Made by a program: the position numbers and the translations under genes
Shown: positions 8,486-17,769 of the stretch, piece by piece
Numbering within the stretch: position 1 is the first letter of the stretch
Layout of the letters: every line of letters begins with the position of its first letter
Source of the DNA: Rhizobium sp. BT04
GTDB taxonomy: Bacteria > Pseudomonadota > Alphaproteobacteria > Rhizobiales > Rhizobiaceae
Direction of reading: 5' to 3'
NCBI RefSeq assembly: GCF_030053135.1
Contig: NZ_CP125652.1
Span: 1,612,001-1,676,000 of the forward strand
DNA: 64,000 bases
The notes under the pieces: generated by a model
Told to the model about the DNA's origin: nothing
What the model saw: the letters and a program-made list of their open reading frames with translations, nothing else
Databases searched by the model: none

Positions 8486-9652
8486 ATGCCCCTCGCCCTC
8501 CTCGTTCTCGCCTTGAGCTCGTTTGCGATAGGCACCACCGAATTCGTCATCATGGGTCTGTTGCCCGAAGTCGCGGCCGATCTCTCCGTCAGCATCCCGC
8601 AGGCCGGATGGCTGGTCACCGGCTATGCGCTGGCGGTTGCGATCGGCGCCCCCGTGATGGCTATTTCGACCGCGAAGCTGAAGCGCCGCACCGCCCTGAT
8701 TGCGCTGATGGCCTTCTTCATCGCCGGCAACCTGCTGTGCGCTCTGGCGAGCGACTACTGGGTGCTGATGATCGCCCGCATCGTGACCGCACTTTGCCAC
8801 GGTGCCTTCTTCGGCATCGGCTCGGTGGTCGCCGCCGGCCTCGTCGCCGAAGACCGCAAGGCCCGCGCCGTGGCGCTGATGTTCACCGGCCTGACGCTTG
8901 CCAATGTTCTCGGCGTGCCGCTCGGCACCGCGATCGGCCAGGCCTATGGCTGGCGCGCCACCTTCGGCGTCGTCACCATCATCGGCGTCGTCACCATCTC
9001 AGGCCTGATCGCCATCCTGCCCAGAGATAGGCAGCAGGAAAACGGCAGCATCCTGCGCGAGATCGCAGCACTGAGGAATGGCGGCCTGTGGCTGGCGCTT
9101 TCCACCACCGTCTTCTTCGCCGCCTCGATGTTTGCCCTCTTCACCTATATCGCGCCGCTGCTGCGCGACGTCACCGGCGTTTCGCCGGAAGGCGTCACCT
9201 GGACACTGTTCCTGATCGGCCTCGGCCTGACCGTCGGCAATCTCATCGGCGGCAAGCTTGCCGATTGGCGCCTCGGCACAACGCTCGCCGGCGTCTTCGC
9301 CGCGATCGCCGTCACTTCGATCGCCTTCAGCTATACCAGCCGCTTCTTCATCCCGGCTGAGATCACCCTCTTTCTTTGGGCACTAGCAAGCTTTGCCGCC
9401 GTGCCGGCGCTGCAGGTCGGCGTCGTCGGCTTCGGCAAGGACGCTCCCAACCTCGCCTCGACGATCAATATCGGCGCCTTCAACACCGGCAATGCGCTGG
9501 GCGCCTGGGTGGGCGGCCTGGTTATCGACGCCGGCTTCGATCTCACCCGCGTTCCGCTCGCCGCAGCCCTGATGGCTCTCATCGGCCTCGGCGCGACGAC
9601 GCTCACCTATCTCTCCGCCAGGGGCCGGGCCACCCTCGCCCCCGCCGAGTGA
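8486..9652 (+). CDS. MFS transporter, DHA1 / AraJ-like efflux family
   Basis: A 388-residue inner-membrane protein with 12 predicted hydrophobic segments. The opening ALSSFAIGTTEFVIMGLLPEVA is characteristic of the AraJ/YdhP/YbcL-like sugar or drug efflux group. The first cytoplasmic loop is STAKLKRRTALI. The start codon lies one base after the ArsR stop. The substrate is unknown; the following NADPH-dependent flavin reductase suggests detoxification of reactive electrophiles (inference). Confidence 0.9.
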   Translation: MPLALLVLALSSFAIGTTEFVIMGLLPEVAADLSVSIPQAGWLVTGYALAVAIGAPVMAISTAKLKRRTALIALMAFFIAGNLLCALASDYWVLMIARIVTALCHGAFFGIGSVVAAGLVAEDRKARAVALMFTGLTLANVLGVPLGTAIGQAYGWRATFGVVTIIGVVTISGLIAILPRDRQQENGSILREIAALRNGGLWLALSTTVFFAASMFALFTYIAPLLRDVTGVSPEGVTWTLFLIGLGLTVGNLIGGKLADWRLGTTLAGVFAAIAVTSIAFSYTSRFFIPAEITLFLWALASFAAVPALQVGVVGFGKDAPNLASTINIGAFNTGNALGAWVGGLVIDAGFDLTRVPLAAALMALIGLGATTLTYLSARGRATLAPAE

Positions 9653-9677
9653 TCCTCCCGCAAAAGAAAGGACCATC

Positions 9678-10802
9678 ATGGCCAAGCTTTTTGAACCCAC
9701 CAAGGTTGGCGACATATCAGTCAAGAACCGCATCGTCATGGCGCCGCTCACCCGCAACCGCTCGCCGGGCGCAATCCCCAACGACCTCAATGTCGAATAT
9801 TACCGCCAGCGCGCCACCGCGGGCCTGATCATCACCGAAGCGACCCCGATCACCCATCAGGGCCAAGGCTATGCCAACGTGCCTGGCCTCTATACCAAGG
9901 AAGCGCTCGACGGCTGGAAGCGCGTCACCGATGCCGTCCACGCCGGCGGCGGCAAGATCGTCGTTCAAATGTGGCATGTCGGCCGTATCTCGCACACGAC
10001 GCTGCAGCCGAACGGCGGCAAGCCGGTCTCCTCGACCAATCGTACCGCAAAGTCCAAGACCTATCTGGTCAATGCCGACGGCAGCGGCAGCTTTGCCGAC
10101 ACCTCCGAGCCGCGCGCGCTCGAAACGGCTGAAATTCCCGGCATCATCGAGGATTACCGCAAGGCCGCCCGCGCCGCCATCGATGCCGGTTTCGACGGCG
10201 TCGAAATCCACGGCGCCAACGGCTACCTCCTCGACCAGTTCATGCGAGACGGCATCAACGACCGCACCGACCAATATGGCGGCTCGATCGAAAACCGTGC
10301 CCGCCTGACTTTCGAGGTCGTCGATGCCGTGGTGAAGGAAATCGGCGCCGGTCGCACCGCAATCCGCATTTCGCCGGTCACGCCATCGAACGATAGCTAC
10401 GATTCCAACCCGCAGGCGACCTTCACCCACGTCGTCGAGAGGCTGGCCAAATACGACCTCGCCTATATCCACATCGTCGAAGGCCAGACCGGCGGCGACC
10501 GAGATTACAAGCAGGGCGACAACCCCTCCTTCGACTATAAGGCGCTGCGCCAGGCCTATGAACAGGCCGGCGGCAAGGCCAATTGGATGGTCAACAACGG
10601 CTATGACCGCGATCTGGCAATTGATGCCGCCGAGCGTGGCCGCGCCGATCTCGTCGCCTTCGGCAAGCCCTTCGTCGCTAATCCCGATCTCGTCGAACGG
10701 CTGGCCAAGAACCTGCCGCTCAACACGCCCGATCAATCGACCTTCTACGGCGGCACTGCCAAGGGCTATATCGACTATCCCACGCTAGAAAAGGTCGCCT
10801 GA
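9678..10802 (+). CDS. nemA: Alkene reductase, Old Yellow Enzyme family (NemA-like)
   Basis: A 374-residue FMN-dependent NAD(P)H oxidoreductase that reduces activated C=C bonds or nitro groups. It opens LFEPTKVGDISVKNRIVMAPLTRNR, as in N-ethylmaleimide reductase. The substrate-binding His/Asn pair lies in VEIHGANGYLLDQF, and the Tyr donor region follows. SD AAAGGA precedes the ATG. It lies 25 nt behind the MFS gene, giving an arsR-MFS-nemA operon reminiscent of the nemR-nemA electrophile response of enterobacteria. The physiological substrate is not visible from sequence. Confidence 0.92.
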   Translation: MAKLFEPTKVGDISVKNRIVMAPLTRNRSPGAIPNDLNVEYYRQRATAGLIITEATPITHQGQGYANVPGLYTKEALDGWKRVTDAVHAGGGKIVVQMWHVGRISHTTLQPNGGKPVSSTNRTAKSKTYLVNADGSGSFADTSEPRALETAEIPGIIEDYRKAARAAIDAGFDGVEIHGANGYLLDQFMRDGINDRTDQYGGSIENRARLTFEVVDAVVKEIGAGRTAIRISPVTPSNDSYDSNPQATFTHVVERLAKYDLAYIHIVEGQTGGDRDYKQGDNPSFDYKALRQAYEQAGGKANWMVNNGYDRDLAIDAAERGRADLVAFGKPFVANPDLVERLAKNLPLNTPDQSTFYGGTAKGYIDYPTLEKVA

Positions 10803-10822
10803 GTCTTTCGACCCGAACTACG

Positions 10823-10845
10823 AAATCCCGCCTTTGGCGGGATTT
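10823..10845 (+). terminator. Hairpin after the OYE gene
   Basis: Perfect 10-bp arms at 10823-10832 and 10836-10845 with a TTT loop; only three T residues end the right arm. It could terminate the nemA operon or be the outer palindrome of the repeat element that follows. Confidence 0.5.
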
Positions 10846-10882
10846 CCCAGATTGCTGGCAAAGTCGGCCAACTCCTCTTCCG

Positions 10883-10985
10883 TCATGCTCGGGCTTGTCC
10901 CGAGCATCTGCCGCCCGTGCAGTAGATCCTCGGCACAAGGCCTGTCAACAAACCGCAAAATCCCGGCGAAGGGCGGGATTTCTGC
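10883..10985. repeat. RIME-like palindromic intergenic fragment
   Basis: Contains ATGCTCGGG-CTTGT-CCCGAGCAT (10885-10907), the palindrome typical of Rhizobium intergenic mosaic elements, and a second weaker palindrome AAATCCCGG / GCGGGATTT at about 10958-10981 that resembles the hairpin at 10823. The element ends just before the start of the streptomycin-kinase-like gene. It was recognised by motif only. Confidence 0.55.
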
Positions 10986-11010
10986 ATTCGGGATCCCTAT
11001 GTAGGACGCC

Positions 11011-11811
11011 ATGTTCGCTCACTATCTCGATCGCTGGTCGCTCATATCAGACGGCGACCCCATCCTCACCCATTCAAGCCGCCTGCTGCCGGTCCTCTGG
11101 CAGGAGAGACCCGCCATGTTGAAAGTCGCCACCGATATAGACGAACGATATGGCGCGCTGCTGATGCAATGGTGGGACGGCGACGGCGCAGCTGATGTTT
11201 ATGCCCACGAAGGCGACGCCGTATTGCTGGAACGGGCAACCGGTAAACGCTCGCTGCTTGCCATGGCGATGGACGGCGAGGATGACGAAGCAAGCCGCAT
11301 TCTCTGCCGCACGGCGGCACGGCTGCATGCGCCGCGCGAAAAGCCGATTCCCGATCCCATTCCCCTCAGCCGCTGGTTCCGCGATCTCGAACCGGCCGCC
11401 GGCCAACATGGCGGCACGCTTGCCGATTGCGCAGCGATCGCCAATGCCCTGCTTGCCGATCCGCGCGACCTCGCAGTCCTCCACGGCGACATCCATCACG
11501 ACAATGTCCTCGATTTCGAGACGCGCGGCTGGCTGGCGATCGATCCGAAGCGGCTTTACGGCGAGCGCGGCTTCGATTTCGCCAATATCTTCGCCAACGA
11601 GGAATTACCGACCATTACCGACCCCATCCGTTTCCGCCGCCAGCTGGCCATCGTCTCTGCCGAGGCCCGGCTCGAGCCGAAGCGGCTGCTGCAATGGATC
11701 GCCGCCTATTCCGGCCTTTCCGCCGCCTGGTTCCTCGGTGATCCCAATGTCGAGCAGGCAGATAAAGCCCTGACGGTCGCCCGGATCGCGCTGGCAGAAC
11801 TGCAGTCCTAG
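11011..11811 (+). CDS. Aminoglycoside phosphotransferase, streptomycin 6-kinase (APH(6)) family
   Basis: A 266-residue kinase-fold protein. The Brenner-type catalytic motif is VLHGDIHHDNVLDF, followed by the metal-binding motif AIDPKRLYGERGFDFAN. Both match APH(6)/StrB-like enzymes, which phosphorylate streptomycin at O-6. An N-terminal lobe Lys/Glu pair (LKVATDIDERYG) is visible. It is similar in length to StrB (about 270). The gene stands alone between two repeat elements. GC content resembles its neighbours, so it looks like a resident chromosomal gene rather than a recent resistance cassette. Whether it confers resistance is untested. Confidence 0.85.
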   Translation: MFAHYLDRWSLISDGDPILTHSSRLLPVLWQERPAMLKVATDIDERYGALLMQWWDGDGAADVYAHEGDAVLLERATGKRSLLAMAMDGEDDEASRILCRTAARLHAPREKPIPDPIPLSRWFRDLEPAAGQHGGTLADCAAIANALLADPRDLAVLHGDIHHDNVLDFETRGWLAIDPKRLYGERGFDFANIFANEELPTITDPIRFRRQLAIVSAEARLEPKRLLQWIAAYSGLSAAWFLGDPNVEQADKALTVARIALAELQS

Positions 11812-11935
11812 AGCATTTCCGTTTTTCTGCGAATCACGAAAATGCTCACTCTCTTTGTTTTCACGCGATTCCCGGCAAAAGCGTTTCACCCTTTGCCTGG
11901 CAAAGCCGCGACTCACTTTTGCTGAATTGCTCTAA
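11809..11935 (-). repeat. Palindromic intergenic repeat, copy B
   Basis: Inverted relative to the other copies. Read on the minus strand it runs from TTAGAGCAATTC through the TTTTGCC / GGCAAA palindromes to AAATGCTCTA and is about 85% identical by eye to copy C. Its two ends provide the TAG stops of both convergent neighbours (11809-11811 on the plus strand and 11932-11934 on the minus strand). Confidence 0.85.
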
Positions 11936-12954
11936 CCGGCATTCTCAGGCGAATGCCCGATAAAGGCAGCGGCCGTGGCGCGACGCGGTTCGGGCAGGCA
12001 GCCGAGCGCTGCGAGCGAAGCCCTGACCGCCTCGTCGATCGGCGTCTGCGGTTCCTTGCCGAGTTCGGCAACAAGCTTGTCGTTTCGCATTCGCAGCGGC
12101 ACCTTCCAGAGATAACGCATCTCGTTGATCTCGCGCATCATCGGAATAAAGGGGGCGGCGAGCGCTATGATCCACCCGGGAAAACGGCCGATCTTCGCCT
12201 TGCCACCGGCAACGCGCTTGATCGCTTCGGCCATCTGCATGCCGTCTGCATCCCAGAAACCATCCATATGATAGACGGCAAAGGACGGCAGCCGATCGGC
12301 TCGGTCGATCAGCTGGGCAATGGTTTCCGCCATATCGGGCAGATAGGTCCACTGATGGCCGACCCCGCGCCGCCCCGGATTCTTGATCGTGCCGACCGGC
12401 TTGCCCGGCGTGACGAGACCCGATGAGAACCAGCTGTTACCGGTCGCGCCCGGACCGAAAAAATCTCCGGCCCTGACGATGATGGCGCCGGCACCGGCCT
12501 GCGACGCCGCCTCTAGCCGCTTCTCCATCTCGACGCGGATCGCCCCCTTCTTCGTTAGCGGATGCTGCGGACTTTCTTCCGCCGGCGCCGGCAGGGCATC
12601 GGGACCGAAATTATAGACGTTGCCCGGCAGCACGATGCGCGCATCGACGGCGCGGGCAGCGGCGATGGTATTGTCGAGCATCGGCAGCACCAGCGTTTCC
12701 CAGTCGCGGTAGCCGGGCGGATTGACGGCATGAACGATCAGGCCGACCCCGTCGGCCGCCCTCAGCACGTCACCGGCATTCATCGCATCGCCCTGCACCC
12801 ATTCGAAAGCCGGCTCGCTCCTCGACGCCTTGGCGGCGTCACGGTTGAGCGCCCGGATACGCCAGCCGCGCGCCAGCAGCTTGCGGGCAACCGCGCCGCC
12901 GATACCGCCCGTCGCCCCGAGTACCAGTGCCGTCGTCTTCATGTCTCGGCTCAT
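11932..12954 (-). CDS. NAD(P)-binding epimerase / NmrA-like oxidoreductase
   Basis: A 340-residue atypical SDR protein. The Rossmann motif GATGGIGGAVARKLL is at about residues 13-27. The central region has VHAVNPPGYRDWE and VLPGNVYNFGP, as in extended SDR enzymes. The ATG at 12954 has SD AAGGAGA at correct spacing; upstream open frame to 13050 is out of context. It is divergent from a LysR gene 94 nt away, the standard arrangement of a regulator and its target. The substrate is unknown. Confidence 0.85.
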   Translation of the reverse strand: MSRDMKTTALVLGATGGIGGAVARKLLARGWRIRALNRDAAKASRSEPAFEWVQGDAMNAGDVLRAADGVGLIVHAVNPPGYRDWETLVLPMLDNTIAAARAVDARIVLPGNVYNFGPDALPAPAEESPQHPLTKKGAIRVEMEKRLEAASQAGAGAIIVRAGDFFGPGATGNSWFSSGLVTPGKPVGTIKNPGRRGVGHQWTYLPDMAETIAQLIDRADRLPSFAVYHMDGFWDADGMQMAEAIKRVAGGKAKIGRFPGWIIALAAPFIPMMREINEMRYLWKVPLRMRNDKLVAELGKEPQTPIDEAVRASLAALGCLPEPRRATAAAFIGHSPENAG

Positions 12955-13048
12955 GACAATCATCTCCTTCGACCGGATGAGATGAGTATGTCCTCGGAAG
13001 GCGATAAACGAAATTGACGAAATAAGTGCAGTCGTTATACAAAAATAC

Positions 13049-13951
13049 ATGAAGACTGAACCGAACTGGGATTTCTACCGCAGCTTTCTAACCGTGCTCC
13101 AGCAAGGGTCGCTTTCGGCCGCCGCCCGTGAATTGGGGCTGACCCAGCCGACCATAGGCCGCCATGTCGACGCCCTGGAACGGGCGGTCGGCGCCGAGCT
13201 CTTCATCCGATCGCCGAACGGCCTGTTGCCGACCGACGCCGCGCTGGCACTGAAGCCCTACGCCGAAACGCTGGCGGCAACCACCGCCGCGCTTTTGCGC
13301 ACCGCATCCGGCCAGCGCGAGCGCGTGGCCGGAACCGTCAGGATCAGCGCCAGCGAGGTCATCGCCGTCGAAGTGCTCCCTGGAATTCTCGGACCGTTGC
13401 AGGAGACCTATCCCGAGCTCCAGATCGAGCTCTCGGCATCGGATACGATCGAGGATCTGGTGAACCGGGAGGCCGATATCGCCGTGCGCATGGCCGAGCC
13501 GCAGCAGGATGCGCTGATCATGCGCCGCATCGGCGATATCCCGCTCGGCTTCCACGCCCACCGCCGCTATCTCGAACGGCACGGCATCCCCGAAACCATC
13601 GCCGATCTCGCAAACCATCGCCTCATCGGCTTCGATCGGCAGACGGCTTATGTCCGCATGGTGATGAAACGCTATCCCGCGCCGGAGGGCATCAAATTCT
13701 CCTACAGGACCGACAGCAATCTTGCCCAGCTTTCGGCGATCCACGCCGGCGTCGGCATCGGCATCTGCCAGACCGGCCTCGCCCGGGAACATCCCGACCT
13801 GCTTCGCATCCTGCCCGACGCATTCGAGATCCCGCTCGGCACATGGGTGGCGATGCATGAGAGCCTGAAGACTTCGCCGCGCTGCCGCGCCACCTTCGAC
13901 GCGCTGGTCAAAGGGCTCCAGGACTATCACCGATATTGCACAAGCGCATGA
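13049..13951 (+). CDS. LysR-family transcriptional regulator
   Basis: A 300-residue regulator. The HTH is GSLSAAARELGLTQPTIGRHVDALE near residues 17-41, and the C-terminal periplasmic-binding-like effector domain is complete. It is divergently oriented from the NAD(P)-binding oxidoreductase, which it probably controls through the 94-nt intergenic region. The ligand is unknown. Confidence 0.9.
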   Translation: MKTEPNWDFYRSFLTVLQQGSLSAAARELGLTQPTIGRHVDALERAVGAELFIRSPNGLLPTDAALALKPYAETLAATTAALLRTASGQRERVAGTVRISASEVIAVEVLPGILGPLQETYPELQIELSASDTIEDLVNREADIAVRMAEPQQDALIMRRIGDIPLGFHAHRRYLERHGIPETIADLANHRLIGFDRQTAYVRMVMKRYPAPEGIKFSYRTDSNLAQLSAIHAGVGIGICQTGLAREHPDLLRILPDAFEIPLGTWVAMHESLKTSPRCRATFDALVKGLQDYHRYCTSA

Positions 13952-14140
13952 CCCCATAAGCACATGACTCGGCATCCGGCCCGACCGGTGACGGCACGTA
14001 TCGAAGGAGGAAGGATTCGGGATTGTGTCATCGCGCATCCGCAAGCGGCGGCCGATTATGCCGCGCTCAAATGAAGGTGGCAGCCGGATTCGGGATGAAT
14101 GGCGAGCGTCGCGCGAACATTTGATGGGCGATGGTTCGCG

Positions 14141-14422
14141 TCACATACCCTGCGAAGCCTCGGCCGCGCGGCCCTTCCACTGGCTGTCCACCACTTCGGT
14201 TTCGGGCCGATCGCCGCCCTCGGCATATTCCTCATGCCACTTGCCGTTCTCGTCCTGCCAACTGATCTCGGCGGAATCGCCGCCGACCTGCTGTTCGTCC
14301 GCGACGATACGCGCGGCTTCGAGCGCCTCGGCATGGGTCGGGAATGCCTCGGAATAGACGCCTCCGAGCCTGTAGGCCCAACCGCCGTCATGCGGCACGA
14401 CTTCGTAGACCACCTTGATCAT
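14141..14422 (-). CDS. DUF2188 domain protein
   Basis: A 93-residue soluble protein starting MIKVVYEVVPHDGGWAYRLG, with the ETFPTHAEAL-like turn (SEAFPTHAEALEAA) diagnostic of the DUF2188 family. The N-terminal half forms the family fold; the C-terminal half is charged and low-complexity. It stands alone between a LysR gene and the antiporter gene. No function is known for the family. Confidence 0.75.
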   Translation of the reverse strand: MIKVVYEVVPHDGGWAYRLGGVYSEAFPTHAEALEAARIVADEQQVGGDSAEISWQDENGKWHEEYAEGGDRPETEVVDSQWKGRAAEASQGM

Positions 14423-14651
14423 GCATCCGTCTCCTCATCTTTATTGCGCATTCGCACGCTTCCGGACAGGATCCGGATCATCGCGGCCGCTTGACGAGAA
14501 TTCGAGGACGCCGCGATCTGCTTTCCGGCCCCGATGACATTCAGTATTCCATTAAACGCCCAAGACTGCAAATGAGACTGAATGGAGGCTTGCTTGATAT
14601 GCGAAATCAGAGGCTTAGATAAAACGCATAAATCCGGACAGGAGCTAAGTC

Positions 14652-15749
14652 TTGGAGTTTGCGTCACGCTTGAGGGAAGAGACGTTTCTGGTCGCCGCAC
14701 TTGTCGTTGCAGCGATCGCCTATCTCTTGGAACATGCAGTGATCGAGATGGGACGCGGCGTCGCGCTGATCGCAGCCGCCGCCCTGGTCGGCACCATCGT
14801 ACTCGCCTCGATCCGTGTTGCCCATCATGCCGAGCTGCTCGCCGTCAAGGTCGGCGACCCCTACGGCACGATGATCCTGACGCTTTCGGCCGTCGCGGTC
14901 GAAGTCATCATCCTCGCCATCATGATGAGCGGCGAGAGTTCGCCGACGCTGGTGCGCGACACGATCTATTCCGCGCTGATGCTCGATATCAACGGCATTC
15001 TCGGCCTGGCAGCTTTGCTCGGCGGCCTCAAGCACGGCGAACAGCCCTATAACGACAATTCAGGCAAGACCTACGGCGTGATGATCCTCACCGCCATGGG
15101 CATCTCGATGATCGTCCCGGAATTCGTGCCCGCCGACAGATGGCACTATTATTCCGCCTTCACCATCGTCGCGATGATCGCGCTCTATGGCCTCTTCCTG
15201 CGCATGCAGGTCGGCCAGCACAGCTATTTCTTCAGCTACAGCTATCCGCGCTCCGAACGGAAGAAGGAAAGTCCGGAGGAGCATGGCCCCGACGAGTCGG
15301 CCGCGATGTCGATCGCGACCATTCTCGTCGGCGTCGTCATTATCGGCCTGCTGGCGGAGTTCATGGCCGCCTTCATGACAGAGGGTCTGCGCGACAGCGG
15401 CGCGCCGATCGCCGTCACCGCCGTCGTCGTCGCAGCGATTTCAGCCGCCCCCGAGATCCTGACCGCCTTGAGGGCTGCACTCAGAAACCGCATGCAGGCG
15501 ACGGTCAACATCGCCATGGGCGCCTCGCTGTCGACGGTAATCCTGACCGTGCCCGTCATGGAGGCGATCGCACTCTATACCGGCCAGCCCTTCATCATGG
15601 CAATGACCCCGGTGCAGACGGTGATGGTGACAATCACCTTGATTGCCGCCGCGATCAACCTCAATGACGGCGAGACCAACGCCATCGAAGGCATGACGCA
15701 CTTCATCCTCTTCGCCACCTTCGTCATGCTGACGGCGCTGGGGCTTTAA
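14652..15749 (+). CDS. chaA: Ca2+/H+ antiporter (ChaA-like, CaCA superfamily)
   Basis: A 365-residue membrane protein with about 11 hydrophobic segments. The two CaCA alpha-repeats are visible as TLSAVAVEVIILAIMMSG and AVVVAAISAAPEILTALRA, each with the conserved acidic residue used in cation binding. A hydrophilic, acidic loop (SERKKESPEEHGPDES) divides the halves. The start is TTG at 14652 with GGAG seven bases upstream; no better ATG exists. It probably exports calcium or sodium in exchange for protons. Confidence 0.88.
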   Translation: MEFASRLREETFLVAALVVAAIAYLLEHAVIEMGRGVALIAAAALVGTIVLASIRVAHHAELLAVKVGDPYGTMILTLSAVAVEVIILAIMMSGESSPTLVRDTIYSALMLDINGILGLAALLGGLKHGEQPYNDNSGKTYGVMILTAMGISMIVPEFVPADRWHYYSAFTIVAMIALYGLFLRMQVGQHSYFFSYSYPRSERKKESPEEHGPDESAAMSIATILVGVVIIGLLAEFMAAFMTEGLRDSGAPIAVTAVVVAAISAAPEILTALRAALRNRMQATVNIAMGASLSTVILTVPVMEAIALYTGQPFIMAMTPVQTVMVTITLIAAAINLNDGETNAIEGMTHFILFATFVMLTALGL

Positions 15750-15767
15750 AGGCTTGCCTTGCGACAG

Positions 15768-16637
15768 TCATTCCTTCGACTTTTCGAGGAAACGCTCTTT
15801 CCGGGTTTTCGGCTTGAAGCGCCGGAAGAAATTTTCGATCGCTCGGATGGATTTGGTGACGGACATCAGCCGGTCGATCTGACCGTTGGCATTGTGGAGC
15901 CGCTCGGACAAGACCTCGGCCGCCGTCATTGCAATCTCGATCGGCGGCACCTGTGGAAACCGTTTGGCGAGTGCCGCATAGGGGCTGGCATCGACGCCGC
16001 CCATCATCGAGATCGCCCCCATCCGGGCAAAGAGACGCAGGAAGATCTGTTCGAACGTCCAATCATGCACATCGAAGACCTTCCACTTCTCGCTTCTCTT
16101 TGCCGAAAAGCCGGCAAGCAGGATCTTGCCCGGCAGTTGAAGGTCGGCGAGCCAGAGCGCCATCGCAAAGCCGCTCGTCGCAATCTTGCCCATCGGATAG
16201 AGATCGCCGAGCATTTGCGTCAGATCGAGGTGGCGGGCTCTGACGCCTTTGAAGCGGCTCTCCTCACTGAAGTTTTCCTCAGCCGAGACGCGAATATTGA
16301 CGACGCCCAGAAAATCGTCGCCGGCAAAGAAGCGCAGGACATCCCCCACTTCGCGCCGGTGAACGATATTGGCGCCCATCACGCCGCTGCGGGCCACCAG
16401 CACCGCATGTCCGGCAAAGGGCTCGTCGAGCACCTTATAGACATTGTTGAAGAACACGTAGAGCGCCGTCTCCGGCAATTCGTTTCGCAGCCGCTCGAAA
16501 TCAACCGCCTCGCTGTTTGCCACCAGCACGACGTGGGAATAGCGCGACAGCAGCGCCTTCCACGCGTCCGGCGTCAAGACATTGAAGCCGCCATCCGCGG
16601 TGGCCGTGGTTTGCGTATCGCTGGGAATTGATTCCAT
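15768..16637 (-). CDS. Conserved protein of unknown function next to a glycosyltransferase
   Basis: A 289-residue soluble protein. The central part contains GKIATSGFAMALWLADL followed by ILLAGFSAKRSEKWKVFD. A pattern of SG/TG, a hydrophobic helix, a strand and then GF occurs in sialyltransferase-like and related sugar-transfer folds, so a polysaccharide role is possible (inference). The C-terminus is very basic (RRFKPKTRKERFLEKSKE). It lies directly downstream of, and in the same direction as, a GT8 gene with a 47-nt gap, so the two probably form an operon. Confidence 0.75.
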   Translation of the reverse strand: MESIPSDTQTTATADGGFNVLTPDAWKALLSRYSHVVLVANSEAVDFERLRNELPETALYVFFNNVYKVLDEPFAGHAVLVARSGVMGANIVHRREVGDVLRFFAGDDFLGVVNIRVSAEENFSEESRFKGVRARHLDLTQMLGDLYPMGKIATSGFAMALWLADLQLPGKILLAGFSAKRSEKWKVFDVHDWTFEQIFLRLFARMGAISMMGGVDASPYAALAKRFPQVPPIEIAMTAAEVLSERLHNANGQIDRLMSVTKSIRAIENFFRRFKPKTRKERFLEKSKE

Positions 16638-16684
16638 ATCGGCTCACATGCACTTTCCAAGGACGATGCGCTCGGCCCGCCTCA

Positions 16685-17590
16685 CTAGCTGTTGCTGAAA
16701 TAGGCGCGCATCCGTGCAAGCCGCGTCAGCCCGCCGACCTGCTTTCCCACATGCGAGAGGAAGCCCGCGAGCCGGCCCGTCATTGACGGCTGCCTGCAGA
16801 AGGAGGCCCAGGGCGTGTTGCGGAGATCCTCGGCATAACGTTCGGCCATCCGCCGGTGAACCCAGGGAACGGTCGCCTGCCACGGTTTCTTGCGGCCGGT
16901 GAAATGAAAGATGGCCGGCCGATCGACGAAAGGCAGCAGGCCCGTCTGCGTATTCCAGCGCGGATCGAGCACCAGCCAGTCGCGATCGAACGTGACGTTC
17001 AGCGCATCCTGGTCGTTGTTCTCGAAGAGATGCGACCGCTCCTCGAAGATTTCCCGCGTCCTGGCGAAAAGCCCCCTCGTCCGGCAGGCCGACCAGTCGA
17101 ACAGCAGCACGCCGGCATTGAAGTATCGGCCGCCATCGCCCATGCCGATCTTGCGCTGCCGCGCGCCTGATTTCTCGGGGAAAGCCATGACGTAATCGTC
17201 GACGGCGGCAAGCGCCTTGCCTTGCAGATCTCTCGCAAAGAGTTCATCGACGGGCGCCACCGCGAGCACATCGGCATCGAGGTAAAGCAGGCGCTCGACA
17301 GTCTCGGGAATGTGCAGATCCATGTAAAGCCGCGCCAGCGTCGCGGCGGACCAGCGGCCTCGCGCCTGTCGCGCCGTCTCCGGCGTAGCATAAGGCAGCA
17401 CCTTGATCGCCATGCCGTGCAGACGCGCGAAATTGCCGACCTCGGTGATCTCGTTCGGCTTGAGATCAATGCCGAGAAGCAGGAACTCTATGCCGGCGTT
17501 CGTGAGATTGCGCTTGACAGAAAGCAGGGTGCAGCAGGCGGCCGGCAGCATGTTGACATCCGAACAGACGATGACGGCACTCTGCTGCAA
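16685..17590 (-). CDS. Glycosyltransferase family 8 (LPS glucosyl/galactosyltransferase type)
   Basis: A 301-residue cytoplasmic glycosyltransferase. The GT-A core shows AVIVCSDVNMLPAACCTLLS at the N-terminus, the metal-binding DXD in RLLYLDADVLA, the acceptor-side YFNAGVLLFD and the NNDQDALN motif, all GT8 hallmarks. TTG at 17590 is proposed as start: GGAGG lies seven bases upstream and the conserved domain begins five codons later. The open frame continues to 17695, but that extension has no SD. It is likely to add a hexose to lipopolysaccharide core or another surface glycan. Confidence 0.85.
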   Translation of the reverse strand: MQQSAVIVCSDVNMLPAACCTLLSVKRNLTNAGIEFLLLGIDLKPNEITEVGNFARLHGMAIKVLPYATPETARQARGRWSAATLARLYMDLHIPETVERLLYLDADVLAVAPVDELFARDLQGKALAAVDDYVMAFPEKSGARQRKIGMGDGGRYFNAGVLLFDWSACRTRGLFARTREIFEERSHLFENNDQDALNVTFDRDWLVLDPRWNTQTGLLPFVDRPAIFHFTGRKKPWQATVPWVHRRMAERYAEDLRNTPWASFCRQPSMTGRLAGFLSHVGKQVGGLTRLARMRAYFSNS

Positions 17591-17769
17591 AATCCGGCCT
17601 CCCGAAGCGGTAATTAAACTTGATGCCGGATATCTAGTTGGTTTGGCGTCCGCCCGCAACCGCAGACCGCCCGTCCCGTCGGCGCTCGCTCTCACGTTTT
17701 GAATCGGAATTCAACGACTTGCGAGGCAAAGCGGAATCAATGCGGCAACGCGTTGAATCGGCATATGAG

